Assembly: GCA_958448165.1 (NCBI GenBank)
Contig: CAUDCW010000003.1
Span: 62,001 to 126,000 of the forward strand
Direction: 5' to 3'
DNA from: an uncultured Oscillospiraceae bacterium
GTDB lineage: Bacteria; Bacillota; Clostridia; Oscillospirales; Acutalibacteraceae
Length of the DNA: 64,000 nt
The position numbers were made by a program, and so were the translations under genes. Positions within the stretch are counted from its first letter, which is position 1. Each line of letters begins with the position of its first letter. This document shows, piece by piece, positions 17,213 through 27,920 of the stretch. Below the pieces are notes generated by a model. The model did no database searches. It worked only from the letters and a program-made list of their open reading frames with translations, and was not told where the DNA came from.

Positions 17213-19513
17213 TTACAGAATATCCATAACAAGACCGTTATCATCAGCCGAAATAGCGATTGCCTGAACTTCGCCCTCGCGGTGCGAAATAATCGCAGAA
17301 GCTATCTTGTCTTCTACCTCACGGCGGATTGTATTGCGCAGATCTCTTGCACCGCTTTTGCCGCCGCAAGCCTTATCAGCAAGATAAGCCTGTGCTTTTT
17401 CGTCATAAGTAAACTTTATGCTCTTCTCGGCAAGTGTATCTACATATTCCGAAAGCATAAGTCCTGCTATTTTTATGAAGTTTTGTCTGTCAAGCTCATT
17501 AAATACTATTATCTCATCAATACGGCTTATAAACTCAGGACGCAGGAACTCCGACAACGCCTTAGTTACTCTTTCCTTGTCGGCTGCCTGCTGGGTTTTG
17601 CCAAAGCCGAGCGCGCCCGCCTGCTTGTTGCTGCCGGCATTGGAGGTCATAATGATAACCGTATTTTCAAAATTGACGTCACGGCCGTGAGCGTCGGTCA
17701 AACGGCCTTCGTCAAGAATCTGAAGAAGAATGTTCAGCACATCCGGATGAGCCTTTTCTATTTCATCAAACAGAAGAACGCTGTAGGGACGGCGGCGAAC
17801 CTTCTCGGTAACCTGTCCTGCTTCGTCATAACCCACATATCCCGGAGGAGAACCGATAATCTTTGACACCGAATGTTTCTCCATAAACTCTGACATATCA
17901 AGTCTTATCAGTGTTTCCGGCGTGTCAAAAAGCTCTTCTGAAAGCACCTTTACAAGCTCTGTCTTACCGACGCCTGTCGGTCCGACAAATATAAACGACG
18001 CAGGACGTCTGCGAGGACTTATCTGAACACGGCTGCGGCGAATTGCTGCGGCAACAGCTTCAACAGCCTCGTCCTGACCTATAATCTTTTCCTTCAGCTT
18101 ATCTTCAATATCCGCAAGCTTCTTGAGCTCATTCTCCTGCACTCTGCTTGCCGGAATTCCCGTCCAAAGCTCGATAACCTTTGACAAATCCTCTTCATCA
18201 ACCTGAGCGCCCAAAGCCTCATCCTGAATTTCTGCGGCTTTCTGCTGAATTACTGCAAGCTCGGAGCGAACCTTTGCAAGCTTTTCATAGTCAATTTTAT
18301 CCGGCTCGGCTGTAAGCTTCTCCTGCTGATATATAAGCTGTTTTTCCTGAGCTTTGTAGCTGTCATACTCTTCCATTTTTTTGTTTTTAAGAGCTGCACA
18401 GGCGCACGCCTCGTCAAGAAGATCGATAGCCTTATCGGGAAGGAAGCGGTCATTGATATATCTTTCAGACAAAACAACGGCACGGCGGACTATCATATCT
18501 GGAACGGTTACTCTGTGGTGCTTTTCATAATATGACTTAACACCGGTGAGTACCTCTATGGTTTCGGCAATTGACGGCTCGCCGACCTTGACAGGCTGGA
18601 ATCTTCTTTCAAGAGCCGCATCTTTTTCTATATATTTTCTGTACTCGTTAAAGGTTGTAGCACCGATAACCTGAATTTCTCCTCTTGAAAGTGACGGCTT
18701 CAGAATATTTGCTGCGTTCATAGTGCCCTCTGAGTCGCCTGTTCCGACAAGGTTGTGAACCTCGTCAATAAAGAGGATAATATTTCCTGCCGCCTTGACC
18801 TCCTCGGTAAGTCCCTTTATTCTGCTCTCAAACTGTCCTCTGAACTGCGTTCCTGCAACAAGGGCCGCTAAGTCGAGCAGATAAATCTCTTTGTCCTGAA
18901 GTCTGTACGGAACATCGCCTGCTGCAATGCGCAGAGCAAGTCCCTCTGCTATTGCTGTCTTGCCGACACCCGGTTCACCGATAAGGCAGGGGTTGTTTTT
19001 GCTTCTTCTGCAAAGAATCTGAATTACTCTGGCTATTTCCTTGTTTCTGCCGATGACCGTGTCAATTTTTCCGGCTCTTGCCTTTGCGGTCAGGTTCTCG
19101 CAGTACGCCTCTATATTACGGCGCTTCTTATTTGACTTTTTGTCCTTTTTATTATTCTGCTGGTTATTCTCTTCTTTTTTGCCGTCAAAATAGTTCTGGA
19201 AGAACGGGAAGGTCGGTGCTCCGCCCGGCGAAAAGTCGCCGTCTTCATTTTCACCGTCAGCTTCCGAAAGCTGACCCATCATTTCAGAGAAATTGGGCAT
19301 ATCACCGTTTTCTGACATTCCCATAAGTGCGTCAACCTGTTCCTGAACATTGTCAATATCATCATCGGAAATTCCCATTTTTTCCATCATATCCGTTACC
19401 GGCTTTATACCAAGCTCTCTTGCACACGACAGGCAATAGCCCTGCGGCTCAGCCGATGCGTTTGATGACACAAACACAACCGCCGGTCTTTTTTTACATT
19501 TACAACAAAGCAT
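17213..19513 (-). CDS. clpE: ClpE-type AAA+ chaperone ATPase
   Basis: This 766-aa Hsp100 protein unfolds damaged proteins for ClpP. It starts with a zinc-binding finger (Cys3/Cys6 and Cys27/Cys30) instead of the paired Clp_N repeats of ClpC, which is the ClpE layout. The first ATPase has Walker A GEPGVGKT (179-186) and Walker B LFIDE; the second has Walker A GPTGVGKT (511-518). Between them a charged coiled segment (about 385-430) matches the UVR/middle domain. A CtsR operator is not obvious upstream. It is downstream of pgsA on the same strand, 41 bases away, and ends at a strong terminator. Confidence 0.88.
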   Translation of the reverse strand: MLCCKCKKRPAVVFVSSNASAEPQGYCLSCARELGIKPVTDMMEKMGISDDDIDNVQEQVDALMGMSENGDMPNFSEMMGQLSEADGENEDGDFSPGGAPTFPFFQNYFDGKKEENNQQNNKKDKKSNKKRRNIEAYCENLTAKARAGKIDTVIGRNKEIARVIQILCRRSKNNPCLIGEPGVGKTAIAEGLALRIAAGDVPYRLQDKEIYLLDLAALVAGTQFRGQFESRIKGLTEEVKAAGNIILFIDEVHNLVGTGDSEGTMNAANILKPSLSRGEIQVIGATTFNEYRKYIEKDAALERRFQPVKVGEPSIAETIEVLTGVKSYYEKHHRVTVPDMIVRRAVVLSERYINDRFLPDKAIDLLDEACACAALKNKKMEEYDSYKAQEKQLIYQQEKLTAEPDKIDYEKLAKVRSELAVIQQKAAEIQDEALGAQVDEEDLSKVIELWTGIPASRVQENELKKLADIEDKLKEKIIGQDEAVEAVAAAIRRSRVQISPRRRPASFIFVGPTGVGKTELVKVLSEELFDTPETLIRLDMSEFMEKHSVSKIIGSPPGYVGYDEAGQVTEKVRRRPYSVLLFDEIEKAHPDVLNILLQILDEGRLTDAHGRDVNFENTVIIMTSNAGSNKQAGALGFGKTQQAADKERVTKALSEFLRPEFISRIDEIIVFNELDRQNFIKIAGLMLSEYVDTLAEKSIKFTYDEKAQAYLADKACGGKSGARDLRNTIRREVEDKIASAIISHREGEVQAIAISADDNGLVMDIL

Positions 19514-19554
19514 AAATCAATCTCCTTTAACTTTAAAAAGGGTATTTGCATATT

Positions 19555-20148
19555 TTATTTTTTATTTTTTCTGTTTTCTTTAAGAAGCTGAAAAAAGAGT
19601 ATTGCATACATAACAAGTGCAAAAATCATAACCAAGGAGGTAACGGTCAGCAAGGTTGTTATCAGCACAGACAGCTGTGCCGCCAACTGAGCGCCGCCGA
19701 AAACCTCGATACCGACAATAGCGGTCACTGAAATATAAAACACAACCGTTGCAATTTTGCCATACCATTTTGCAGCAGGCGGCGTAATTCCACGGTGAAT
19801 AAGGTACGCACCGCCAATCAACATCAGAATATCCTTTGCAGCCAAAATAATAACAAGAAGCCTGAGGTTGGGAATCAAAATGCCGATACAAATTATAACA
19901 GCAACAAGAGTAAGCTTGTCGGCAATCGGGTCAAGCATTTTGCCAAGCTTTGAAATCTGGTTAAACCGTCTTGCAATCATTCCGTCAAACATATCGCTCA
20001 GTCCTGAAATAACTATGCAGATAACAGCGCCTATATAATTTTTGGACAGGAAAAATACAATCATAGGTATAATCAATACAATACGGAACATAGAAAGCAG
20101 ATTCGGAATTGTAAAAATCTTGTCCTCGCCGTCTTTAGAAACTCCCAT
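19555..20148 (-). CDS. pgsA: CDP-diacylglycerol-glycerol-3-phosphate 3-phosphatidyltransferase
   Basis: This 197-aa membrane enzyme makes phosphatidylglycerol phosphate, the first step of acidic phospholipid synthesis. The CDP-alcohol phosphotransferase motif (D-G-x2-A-R-x8-G-x3-D-x3-D) is clear near residues 48-75 (FDGMIARRFN then GKMLDPIADK). Around five membrane helices follow. The start fits the family, which begins with PNLLSMFRI-type sequence. It lies between clpE and the CvpA-like gene on the same strand. Confidence 0.9.
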   Translation of the reverse strand: MGVSKDGEDKIFTIPNLLSMFRIVLIIPMIVFFLSKNYIGAVICIVISGLSDMFDGMIARRFNQISKLGKMLDPIADKLTLVAVIICIGILIPNLRLLVIILAAKDILMLIGGAYLIHRGITPPAAKWYGKIATVVFYISVTAIVGIEVFGGAQLAAQLSVLITTLLTVTSLVMIFALVMYAILFFQLLKENRKNKK

Positions 20149-20182
20149 TTCTTCCCCTCCTGATTTTTCGGCTTAAACCGCA

Positions 20183-20863
20183 TTAATGAAACAAAAAGCC
20201 GAAAAGGTTATAATTATAAAATAATCTGAATAAAACCGTGTTATCTATCGTTTGCCGATAAGATGTCGTGAATTCTTCGGATAAAGAAAGCAGCGAAACC
20301 GCAAGCATAACAATGACAACGCCCATAAGCATTCCCAACACACCGCCAAGAGTCCTGTTTACTCCCAAAAGCACCGGCACACGGCATACCCTTGTGATAC
20401 TGCGTGATATAAATCTGACCAGAACAGAGAATAAAGCAAACAAAACAACCGTAAGAGCAACCGAAAGAATACCGGTAATTATAGGACAAACAAGCTGCTC
20501 AACCACAGCAGAAACAGAATCAATACCTTCATATAATACATTCTGAAGCTGTGCCGAGTTTTCAATACCGGGCATAATGGCTTTCAAAAAGCCGGGCAGA
20601 TTGTCCGCTATTTCGCTCACGGAGGTAATTGCACCCTGACCCACGGTACTTTCAAGCGAATCGGAAACAGAGTTAATAACACTCTGCCTGATAAAAGAAT
20701 CGTATATCGAAAGCGCAAATACTTTTGCCAAAATAGCGGAAAAATACGCAGACAACAGCGTTCCGAAAAAATTGACAGCACTTCTGATTAATCCTTTACG
20801 GACTCCGCTTATCACAAATAACACGAGAATCAAAAGTATTAATCCGTCTAAAAACACACTCAT
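20183..20863 (-). CDS. CvpA-family membrane protein
   Basis: This 226-aa protein resembles the colicin V production (CvpA) family: N-terminal helices with the turn SGVRKGLIRS, and a conserved C-terminal half that includes RVPVLLGVNRTLGGVLGML. About four membrane helices are visible. The family has roles in envelope homeostasis; the exact function is unknown. It is spaced 34 bases from pgsA and shares the strand. Confidence 0.75.
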   Translation of the reverse strand: MSVFLDGLILLILVLFVISGVRKGLIRSAVNFFGTLLSAYFSAILAKVFALSIYDSFIRQSVINSVSDSLESTVGQGAITSVSEIADNLPGFLKAIMPGIENSAQLQNVLYEGIDSVSAVVEQLVCPIITGILSVALTVVLFALFSVLVRFISRSITRVCRVPVLLGVNRTLGGVLGMLMGVVIVMLAVSLLSLSEEFTTSYRQTIDNTVLFRLFYNYNLFGFLFH

Positions 20864-20949
20864 ATGTAACCTCGCTTGGGGCGATTTTGCTTCTTAGGCT
20901 ACAATATATCACAATTCAAACAAAAATACAACAACAAATTGTGAACAAC

Positions 20950-22248
20950 TCAGCCTGCACTTGCCTCTCTGATCTCTGAAATTCCAAGAACATAGACGCT
21001 GTTTTCGCCATACATACTGATACTCTGCGCATCAATGCCCGAATCGGCAGTGCCGGCTTCATCCCCTGACGTTGTATAAAACGCCGTTATACCGCCGTCG
21101 CAAAGCGCCGCTATCTTGCCGCCGTATATGTCTATTGAGGAAATTCTGTACTGAGTATCAGTGATTTTATCGAGCGAACCGTTTTTATTCAGATAAACAA
21201 TATGGCAGTTGCCGCCGTCACTCGACGGTGAAAGCGATATAACGCCGCCTTGTGAGCGGTCATATGAAAAAGCAGTCAATGTAAGCCCGTCATAACTATA
21301 TCTGTCGATATCTCTGTAGTTTGATTTAACCATAAAAGCCTGATTATCGCCTATTACGGCAATTGAGCCGTTATCCATAAATTCACAGCTATATATCAAT
21401 GTTTTGCCCATATCAATGGTAGCCACAGGCTCTTCCTTTGTGAAATCAAGAACATACAACACAGATTTAAAGTCGCCGTCGCTTGATGTAACAGCGGCAA
21501 CAGCAGCCTGAGTGCCGCTTTGATTTACAGTCATTGAGGTGGCATAATAATCGGCAAAATAATATGAGTATATCTGCTTGTTTGAGGAATTTAAAACAGT
21601 AAGCTTCGACAGATATCCGTCAGCGGTTGTAATAAATGCATACACGCCGTTATTTGCAATATCGCCTTGAATAATAGCGCTTTCAAGCTCATTTTTTATT
21701 TTTGTTTCGCCGGCTGAATCAACCTGAAAGCCTTTGCCGTTTACATTATACGTCAATATGTTGTCGCCTGAAATCTTAAGCGCAGGCTGAGAAAAGCTTA
21801 TCGGTCTGTCAACAACCTTGCCGGCAGATTTATTAAGGCAGATAAGCGAAGTATCGCTGACATATGTAAGATAGCCGCTTTCGTACTGAAAGTTGCCGTT
21901 GCTGATTTTTTTGCCTGCAATGGCTGTTGGGAAATCCTCGCCGTTGTTGCCTGAAAGTCCTTTTTGAATACTGTTTATAAGCTTATCGGGCGCAATATAA
22001 TTCCACCCCGTAGCAATGATAACCGACAAAAGACAAACAAGCAGAATAAGCACCGCAGTCTTAGCCTTTGAAGAGATTATATCTTTAGTTATCGGTGTTT
22101 CACTCTTTTCCTCTTCAATAGTATGCGAAAAGGTATATTCCATAGGCGCTGACGGTTTTTTAGCCTGTTTATCGTCTGACTTAAATCTTTTTTTCTTTGT
22201 TATCTTTTTTTCTTTTTTATCTTCCTTATCTTTTTTATCCTTAGCCAT
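20950..22248 (-). CDS. Membrane-anchored beta-propeller-like protein (DUF5711-like)
   Basis: This 432-aa protein has a lysine-rich cytoplasmic head (residues 1-60), one membrane helix (about 66-88) and an external domain of repeated strands that looks like a beta-propeller. The layout matches the DUF5711 family of clostridial proteins. The ATG at 22248 is preceded by AAGGGG. No enzyme motif is visible. It starts 11 bases after truA and is probably cotranscribed. A role outside the membrane is inferred. Confidence 0.6.
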   Translation of the reverse strand: MAKDKKDKEDKKEKKITKKKRFKSDDKQAKKPSAPMEYTFSHTIEEEKSETPITKDIISSKAKTAVLILLVCLLSVIIATGWNYIAPDKLINSIQKGLSGNNGEDFPTAIAGKKISNGNFQYESGYLTYVSDTSLICLNKSAGKVVDRPISFSQPALKISGDNILTYNVNGKGFQVDSAGETKIKNELESAIIQGDIANNGVYAFITTADGYLSKLTVLNSSNKQIYSYYFADYYATSMTVNQSGTQAAVAAVTSSDGDFKSVLYVLDFTKEEPVATIDMGKTLIYSCEFMDNGSIAVIGDNQAFMVKSNYRDIDRYSYDGLTLTAFSYDRSQGGVISLSPSSDGGNCHIVYLNKNGSLDKITDTQYRISSIDIYGGKIAALCDGGITAFYTTSGDEAGTADSGIDAQSISMYGENSVYVLGISEIREASAG

Positions 22249-22258
22249 ATAAATCCCC

Positions 22259-23026
22259 TTAATAATTAACCTTGTTGAGATACAAGCCGCAGGCAGGAGC
22301 CGTTGGCCCTGCAAATTTTCTGTTGAGTGCGTTTATAATATCAGGTATTCCGTCTTCTTTTATTTTCCCCTGGGCAATTCTGAGCAATGTTCCGACCATA
22401 ATCCTTACCATATTGTAAAGAAAGCCGTCTGCCTCTACCCTCATTTCAACCAAATTTCCGTTTCTTGTGACCGAAAAAGCCTTTACCGTTCTCGTAAAGT
22501 CGCCCTTTTCACGTTTATCCAACGTGCAGAAAGATGTAAAATCGTGTGTTCCGACATAAGCCTGCGCCGCTTTATCAAGCATCTTCTCATCAAGTGCATA
22601 TCTGTAGTGAAGTGCATAACCGTTTAAAAACGGGTTTCGTTCTTCGCTGTTCCAGATTTTATATACATATTCCTTGCTTTTGCAGGAATACCTCGCGTGA
22701 AAATCCGGCTCCGCTTCTTTACTGTCAAGTACAACTATGTCAAGTGGCAAAAAACGGTTCATTGCACATTTAAGTCGCTCGGCAGGAATCCTGTGAGATG
22801 TTTTTACGCTTATGCAATACATATTGGCGTGAACGCCCGAGTCGGTCCTGCTGCAGCCTTTGACGGAATAATCATTTCCTATAATTTTCTCAAGCGCAGA
22901 CTGAAAAACCTCCTGAACCGTAAGTGCGTTTTGCTGTACCTGCCAGCCGTGATAGGCTTTGCCGTCGTATGATATTGTTAAAAGTATATTTCTTATCTGA
23001 CCGTCGCCGGCAGGAATATGTTGCAT
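22259..23026 (-). CDS. truA: tRNA pseudouridine synthase A
   Basis: This 255-aa enzyme makes pseudouridine at positions 38-40 of the tRNA anticodon stem. The catalytic aspartate lies in GCSRTDSGVHA near residue 57, and the family segments ISYDGKAYHGWQ at the start and FLYNMVRIMVG near 203 are intact. The ATG at 23026 with GGGAG upstream is preferred; it overlaps the end of ecfT by 34 bases. The ecfA-ecfA-ecfT-truA order is common in Firmicutes. Confidence 0.93.
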   Translation of the reverse strand: MQHIPAGDGQIRNILLTISYDGKAYHGWQVQQNALTVQEVFQSALEKIIGNDYSVKGCSRTDSGVHANMYCISVKTSHRIPAERLKCAMNRFLPLDIVVLDSKEAEPDFHARYSCKSKEYVYKIWNSEERNPFLNGYALHYRYALDEKMLDKAAQAYVGTHDFTSFCTLDKREKGDFTRTVKAFSVTRNGNLVEMRVEADGFLYNMVRIMVGTLLRIAQGKIKEDGIPDIINALNRKFAGPTAPACGLYLNKVNY

Positions 23027-23817
23027 AAAATCACTCCCGTAAGCAGCACAAGGCATATGAGTGCGGCGAAAATGTCTGTTTTGCCGTAGTGCAGGGTTTT
23101 CATTCTTGTTCTGCCGTTTCCGCCCTGATAACAGCGGCACTCCATAGCTGTTGCAAGATCAAATGCACGTCTGAATGCAGAAACAAACAACGGTATCAGA
23201 ACCGGTATAAGCGCTTTGACGCGTTTAATCAGATTGCCGCTTTCCATATCGGCTCCTCTTGCCTTCTGTGCAGACATAATCTTGTCGGTTTCCTCAAGCA
23301 GGGTCGGAACAAAACGCAGAGCAATAGTCATCATCATTGCAACCTCGTGAACCTTGATATGAAAGAATGTAAGGGGTTTAAGCAGGCGTTCAATAGCGTC
23401 TGTTAAATCGGTAGGTGATGTTGTAAACGTCAGCACCGAGCTTGCCAATATCAACAGGGCAATTCGCACCGCCACAAAAACGGCGTTGTTAAGTCCTGCT
23501 TCGGTTATCGTCAGAAATCCGAGCTGAAACTGCCAGCAGCCCTCATATGCTTTGCCGTAGAAAAGGTTTATAATGCCCGTAAACAAGACGATGAACAAAA
23601 TCATCTTCATACTTTTAAGATACATTTTGACGGAAATTTTTGTTGAAAAAATAACAGCAAAAATAAACACTGCGACCAAAGCAAGTGAAACATAGTTGCC
23701 TGTTATAAAAATAAAAACAATGACTGCAATCAGCAGCAGTATTTTGGCACGAGGGTCAATTTTGTGCACAGGCGAGCTGCCCGGTAAGAACTGACCTAAT
23801 GTTACATCCTTAAGCAA
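22993..23817 (-). CDS. ecfT: ECF transporter transmembrane component EcfT
   Basis: This 274-aa integral membrane scaffold of the energy-coupling factor transporter links the ATPases to vitamin-binding S components. Five or so helices are visible, and the two coupling motifs are present as QKARGAD near residue 188 and the later AMECRCYQ in the second coupling helix, where the expected Ala-Arg-Gly is replaced. The TTG start at 23817 is preceded by AAGGGATG. No S-component gene is adjacent, which fits a shared group II ECF module. Confidence 0.9.
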   Translation of the reverse strand: MLKDVTLGQFLPGSSPVHKIDPRAKILLLIAVIVFIFITGNYVSLALVAVFIFAVIFSTKISVKMYLKSMKMILFIVLFTGIINLFYGKAYEGCWQFQLGFLTITEAGLNNAVFVAVRIALLILASSVLTFTTSPTDLTDAIERLLKPLTFFHIKVHEVAMMMTIALRFVPTLLEETDKIMSAQKARGADMESGNLIKRVKALIPVLIPLFVSAFRRAFDLATAMECRCYQGGNGRTRMKTLHYGKTDIFAALICLVLLTGVILCNIFLPATVR

Positions 23818-23844
23818 ATAATCATCCCTTATACAATCAATATA

Positions 23845-24705
23845 TCAAAAAATATTTTTATCAATAAGCGTCTGAAGCTCATTCGCCGCCTGCTCAACGG
23901 TTAGAATTCCCGACGGCAGATTATAACCCATTTTCTGCAGTCTTGCCATAATCTTAGTTACCTGCGGAACTCTGAGTCCCATTTTTTCAAGCTCTTCTCC
24001 CCTTGAGAACACGGTTTTCGTGTCGTCAAACATTGCCGCCTTGCCCTTGTTCATCACAAGTATGCGGTCGGCTGTTCTTGCAATATCCTCCATACTGTGC
24101 GAAACAAGCAATACTGTGTTTTTTCTTTCCTTGTGATACTGCCTTATCTGTGCAAGCAGGACATCCCTGCCTGCCGGGTCAAGTCCGGCTGTCGGCTCAT
24201 CAAGTATAAGAACGTCCGGGTCCATTGCAATAACTCCGGCGATAGCCGCCCTGCGCTTTTCGCCGCCCGAGAGATCAAAAGGAGATTTTGAGAGCAGCTC
24301 GTCTTTAAGACCCGCAAAGCGTGCCGCAGAGCGAACTCTCTCTTTAATCTGCTCCTCGGAAAGTCCCATATTGCCCGGACCGAATGCGATGTCCTTTTCA
24401 ACGGTTTCTTCAAAAAGCTGATATTCCGGATACTGAAAAACAAGCCCGACCTTGAAGCGCACCTTGCGGATTTCCTTCGGAGCTGCCCAGATATTCTGTC
24501 CGTTCAATTTAACAGTGCCGCTTGTCGGCTTTATAAGTCCGTTGAGCATCTGAACAAGCGTTGATTTGCCCGAACCCGTGTGGCCTATTATACCGACAAA
24601 TTCGCCCTCTTTAATTTGTATATTCAGCTTATCGTTAGCTTTTTTTTCAAACGGAGTTCCTTGTCCGTAAACAAACGATAAGTCCTCGGTTTCAATAATA
24701 TTCAT
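23845..24705 (-). CDS. ecfA2: ECF transporter ATPase EcfA2
   Basis: This 286-aa ATPase is the second subunit of the ECF heterodimer. Walker A is GHTGSGKST near residue 40, the Q loop is QYPEYQLFE, the signature is LSGGEKRRA and Walker B is [12 protein letters not shown]. Its ATG overlaps the stop of ecfA1. The C-terminal extension, which contacts the coupling helices of EcfT, is present. Confidence 0.92.
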   Translation of the reverse strand: MNIIETEDLSFVYGQGTPFEKKANDKLNIQIKEGEFVGIIGHTGSGKSTLVQMLNGLIKPTSGTVKLNGQNIWAAPKEIRKVRFKVGLVFQYPEYQLFEETVEKDIAFGPGNMGLSEEQIKERVRSAARFAGLKDELLSKSPFDLSGGEKRRAAIAGVIAMDPDVLILDEPTAGLDPAGRDVLLAQIRQYHKERKNTVLLVSHSMEDIARTADRILVMNKGKAAMFDDTKTVFSRGEELEKMGLRVPQVTKIMARLQKMGYNLPSGILTVEQAANELQTLIDKNIF

Positions 24706-25592
24706 ACTTTTCCTCTGCTTTTTGCTTCTTTGAAGATTTTATCAATAGCATCTATACATTCATCGCTGTCAAGAGGCAGATACCGGTCATTATCCGACAG
24801 AGAAAAACCCCTGCCTCTCAGCCGATACATCAGCTCAGCCGCCTGCGGAACATCAAGGCGATGCCGCTTTAACAGCTCAACCTGCGAAAAAACCTCGTGC
24901 GGCGTTCCCTGAACAAGCACCTTGCCGCCGTCCATTACAATAACCCTGTCCGCCTGAACAGCCTCGTCCATATAGTGGGTTATCAAAACTATTGTAATGC
25001 CCTTTTCTTTGTTCAGCTTTTTTATCGTCGCCATAACCTCATCTCTGCCCTTCGGATCGAGCATTGCGGTCGGCTCATCAAGCACAAGGCACAGCGGCTG
25101 CATTGCGATTATCCCGGCAATTGCAACACGCTGTTTTTGTCCTCCCGACAGCTTGAACGGCGCGTGGGTTCTGTATTCATACATATCAACTGCCTTTAAC
25201 GCCTCGTCAACTCTTGTTCTAATTTCCTTTGGGTCTATTCCGAGGTTTTCGGGTCCGAAAGCGACGTCCTCCTCAACAATGCTTGCAACAAGCTGATTGT
25301 CGGGGTTCTGCAGAACAAGACCGACAGTTTTTCTTATGTCGTATCTTTTTTCCTCGTCAGCCGTGTCAAGACCGTTGACAAAAACCTTGCCCTGCTGTGG
25401 GAGCAGCATAGCGTTTAAGAGCTTTGCCATAGTCGATTTACCGCAGCCGTTATGACCGAGCAACGCTACGAACTCACCCTTTTGTATATCAATTGAAATA
25501 TCCTTGAGTACGTTGACGGCTGTTAACGGCTCGTCCTCGGCATCGTTGACGTATTGAAAGCTTACATTTTCAACTTTAATAAAATCTTCCAT
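24702..25592 (-). CDS. ecfA1: ECF transporter ATPase EcfA1
   Basis: This 296-aa ATPase is the first subunit of the ECF heterodimer that powers vitamin uptake. Walker A is GHNGCGKST near residue 45, the Q loop QNPDNQLVA, the signature [10 protein letters not shown] and Walker [12 protein letters not shown]. The ATG at 25592 follows GGGGAT and is preferred to an upstream in-frame start within a hydrophobic run. It is the first gene of ecfA1-ecfA2-ecfT-truA. Confidence 0.92.
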   Translation of the reverse strand: MEDFIKVENVSFQYVNDAEDEPLTAVNVLKDISIDIQKGEFVALLGHNGCGKSTMAKLLNAMLLPQQGKVFVNGLDTADEEKRYDIRKTVGLVLQNPDNQLVASIVEEDVAFGPENLGIDPKEIRTRVDEALKAVDMYEYRTHAPFKLSGGQKQRVAIAGIIAMQPLCLVLDEPTAMLDPKGRDEVMATIKKLNKEKGITIVLITHYMDEAVQADRVIVMDGGKVLVQGTPHEVFSQVELLKRHRLDVPQAAELMYRLRGRGFSLSDNDRYLPLDSDECIDAIDKIFKEAKSRGKV

Positions 25593-25652
25593 TTTATCCC
25601 CTAATAACATCAATAACAAAGTGGCGTGAATTTAAATTAAATTAAATAAAAT

Positions 25653-26513
25653 TTATGATTGCCATATTGCGGTTGAACCGCACGGCAGGACAAGCCCCGT
25701 TTCGGTGGCTTTTAGTCCGATTTCATCGGAGCTTAGCGTGCCGCCGTATTTCTTTTGTACCAAAACGCCGAGCAGATACTGCATAACTGCAGGCGAAAGC
25801 CCCGTTGTGTAGGAATTCAAAAGAAAGAACTCGGGGTTATCACTCAAAACGCCTGTGCAAAGCTCGACAAGCGAGAAGAGCTGTTCTTCAAGCTTCCAGA
25901 CCTCGCCGCCCGGTCCTCTGCCGTATGACGGGGGGTCCATAATGATTCCGTCATACTTATTGCCCCTGCGTATCTCACGCTGAACAAATTTCACGCAGTC
26001 GTCAACTATCCAACGCACAGGCTTATCGGAAAGTCCCGATACAGCGGCGTTCTCCTTTGCCCACTGCACCATACCCTTAGACGCATCAACGTGACAAACC
26101 TTCGCCCCTGCATTTGCACAGGCAAGCGTTGCGCCGCCTGTATAGGCAAACAGATTCAACACATTGAGCTGTCGCTTGCTGCGGCGGATTTTTTCATCTA
26201 CGAAAAGCCAGTTTACAGCCTGCTCCGGGAAAACGCCCGTGTGCTTGAAGCCCATCGGCTTTATCTGAAAGCACAAATCATTGAAATTTATCTTCCACAC
26301 ATCGGGATGCTTTTTATAAACCTCCCACTTACCGCCGCCGCTTGAGCTGCGGTGATAACGTGCGTGCGCCTTGCGCCACAGCGGATTGTTTTTGGGTGTG
26401 CTCCAGATAATCTGAGGGTCGGGTCTGATAAGAACAATGTTGCCCCAACGCTCAAGTCTTTCTCCGCCTGAGCAGTCGATAACCTCATAATCCTGCCAGT
26501 CTGCAAAACGCAT
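25653..26513 (-). CDS. Class I SAM-dependent methyltransferase, RlmI-like
   Basis: This 286-aa enzyme has a Rossmann methyltransferase domain with motif I NLFAYTGGATLACANAG near residue 123, an acidic residue after the next strand (HVDASKGM) and the catalytic-site motif DPPSYGRG near 198. DPP-type motifs of this kind belong to RNA methyltransferases related to RlmI/RlmK. The PUA domain of RlmI is missing, so the RNA target is uncertain. It lies 18 bases downstream of glmM. Confidence 0.75.
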   Translation of the reverse strand: MRFADWQDYEVIDCSGGERLERWGNIVLIRPDPQIIWSTPKNNPLWRKAHARYHRSSSGGGKWEVYKKHPDVWKINFNDLCFQIKPMGFKHTGVFPEQAVNWLFVDEKIRRSKRQLNVLNLFAYTGGATLACANAGAKVCHVDASKGMVQWAKENAAVSGLSDKPVRWIVDDCVKFVQREIRRGNKYDGIIMDPPSYGRGPGGEVWKLEEQLFSLVELCTGVLSDNPEFFLLNSYTTGLSPAVMQYLLGVLVQKKYGGTLSSDEIGLKATETGLVLPCGSTAIWQS

Positions 26514-26530
26514 AGTAAATATCCTCCGAA

Positions 26531-27880
26531 TTAAACAAGTCTTTCTCTTACAAGCTCAGCCGCCTGATTTGCAATGCTTGTAATTTCGCTTGAGTCCTCG
26601 CCCTCAACCATTACTCTGATAAGCGGCTCTGTGCCCGAGGCTCTTACAAGAATTCTTCCTCTGTCGCCAAGACGCTCGTCAGCCTCGGCAATCTCCTTTT
26701 TGATTTCTTTATCGGTGTAAAATCTAAGCTTTCCCTCGTTAGACACCTTAACATTTATCATAACCTGTGGAAAACGGCTCATAAGCTTAGCCATATCCGA
26801 CAGCTTTTCTTTTCTTCTGTTCATCATACTGAGAAGCTGAGCCGCAGTCATCTGACCGTCACCGGTTGTGCAGTAGTCAAGGAAGATAACGTGACCGGAC
26901 TGTTCGCCGCCGAGGTTATAGCCCTCTGCACGCATAGCTTCGAGAACATATCTGTCGCCGACCTTTGTCGAAACGAAATTGATTTTCTCTCTTTCACAGA
27001 ATTTATTGAAGCCCATATTGGTGAGAATTGTGCCGACTACAGCATCCTTCTTAAGCTTTCCCCTTGACTTTAAATCCTGAGCGCAGATTGCGATAATAAA
27101 ATCGCCGTCAACAAGGTTGCCTTTTTCGTCAACAGCAAGGCATCTGTCGGCATCACCGTCAAAAGCCATTCCTGCGTCAAGCTTGTGCTCCTTGACATAT
27201 TTCATAAGATTATCCATATGAGTTGAGCCGCAGTCATCGTTGATATTTATTCCGTCAGGCTTATCAAAAAGCATATGGCATTTTGCACCGAGTGCGGTAA
27301 ACAGCTTTTCTGCTGTTCTGGACGATGATCCATTGGAGCAGTCAAGGGCAATTCCCATACCGTCGAGTCTGTATTCTACATTTTCAACAACGTGATTTAT
27401 ATAATCGTCAACAGCCGTTTCGGCACCAATAACGCAGCCGAGCTTTTCGTCCGAATATGCAGGATAAGGCTGTGCGTGGTCAAGGACGATTGATTCAATC
27501 TGTTCCTCAAGCTCGTCGGGCAGCTTGTAGCCGTCCATATTGAAAATTTTAATTCCGTTGAATTCAAACGGGTTGTGTGATGCAGAAATCATAATGCCTG
27601 CATCTGCGCTGTACTTGCCGATTAAGTAAGCCACAGCCGGGGTAGGAACAACGCCGAGCTTTACGACATTTGCGCCCACAGAACAAAGTCCTGCAATCAG
27701 AGCGCCTTCAAGCATATCGGAGCTTAAGCGTGTGTCCTTGCCGATTAAAACCTTGGGATGCTCCGTTTCTTTATTAATAAGCACCATAGCCGCCGCTCTG
27801 CCTATATTCATTGCAAGCTCGGGAGTAAGCTCGGTATTAGCAACTCCTCTTGCACCGTCAGTACCAAATAATCTTCCCAT
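26531..27880 (-). CDS. glmM: Phosphoglucosamine mutase
   Basis: This 449-aa enzyme converts glucosamine-6-phosphate to glucosamine-1-phosphate for cell wall synthesis. The phospho-serine loop ISASHNP has Ser101, the metal loop is FDGDADR near residue 242, and the sugar loop GGEQSGH and phosphate-binding RASGTEPLIRV near the C-terminus are complete. Length is as usual. It has AGGAGG upstream and lies between ruvB and the methyltransferase gene. Confidence 0.95.
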   Translation of the reverse strand: MGRLFGTDGARGVANTELTPELAMNIGRAAAMVLINKETEHPKVLIGKDTRLSSDMLEGALIAGLCSVGANVVKLGVVPTPAVAYLIGKYSADAGIMISASHNPFEFNGIKIFNMDGYKLPDELEEQIESIVLDHAQPYPAYSDEKLGCVIGAETAVDDYINHVVENVEYRLDGMGIALDCSNGSSSRTAEKLFTALGAKCHMLFDKPDGININDDCGSTHMDNLMKYVKEHKLDAGMAFDGDADRCLAVDEKGNLVDGDFIIAICAQDLKSRGKLKKDAVVGTILTNMGFNKFCEREKINFVSTKVGDRYVLEAMRAEGYNLGGEQSGHVIFLDYCTTGDGQMTAAQLLSMMNRRKEKLSDMAKLMSRFPQVMINVKVSNEGKLRFYTDKEIKKEIAEADERLGDRGRILVRASGTEPLIRVMVEGEDSSEITSIANQAAELVRERLV

Positions 27881-27920
27881 ATTGTCCTCCTGAAAGTAAA
27901 TTATAATTCACATAAATCTA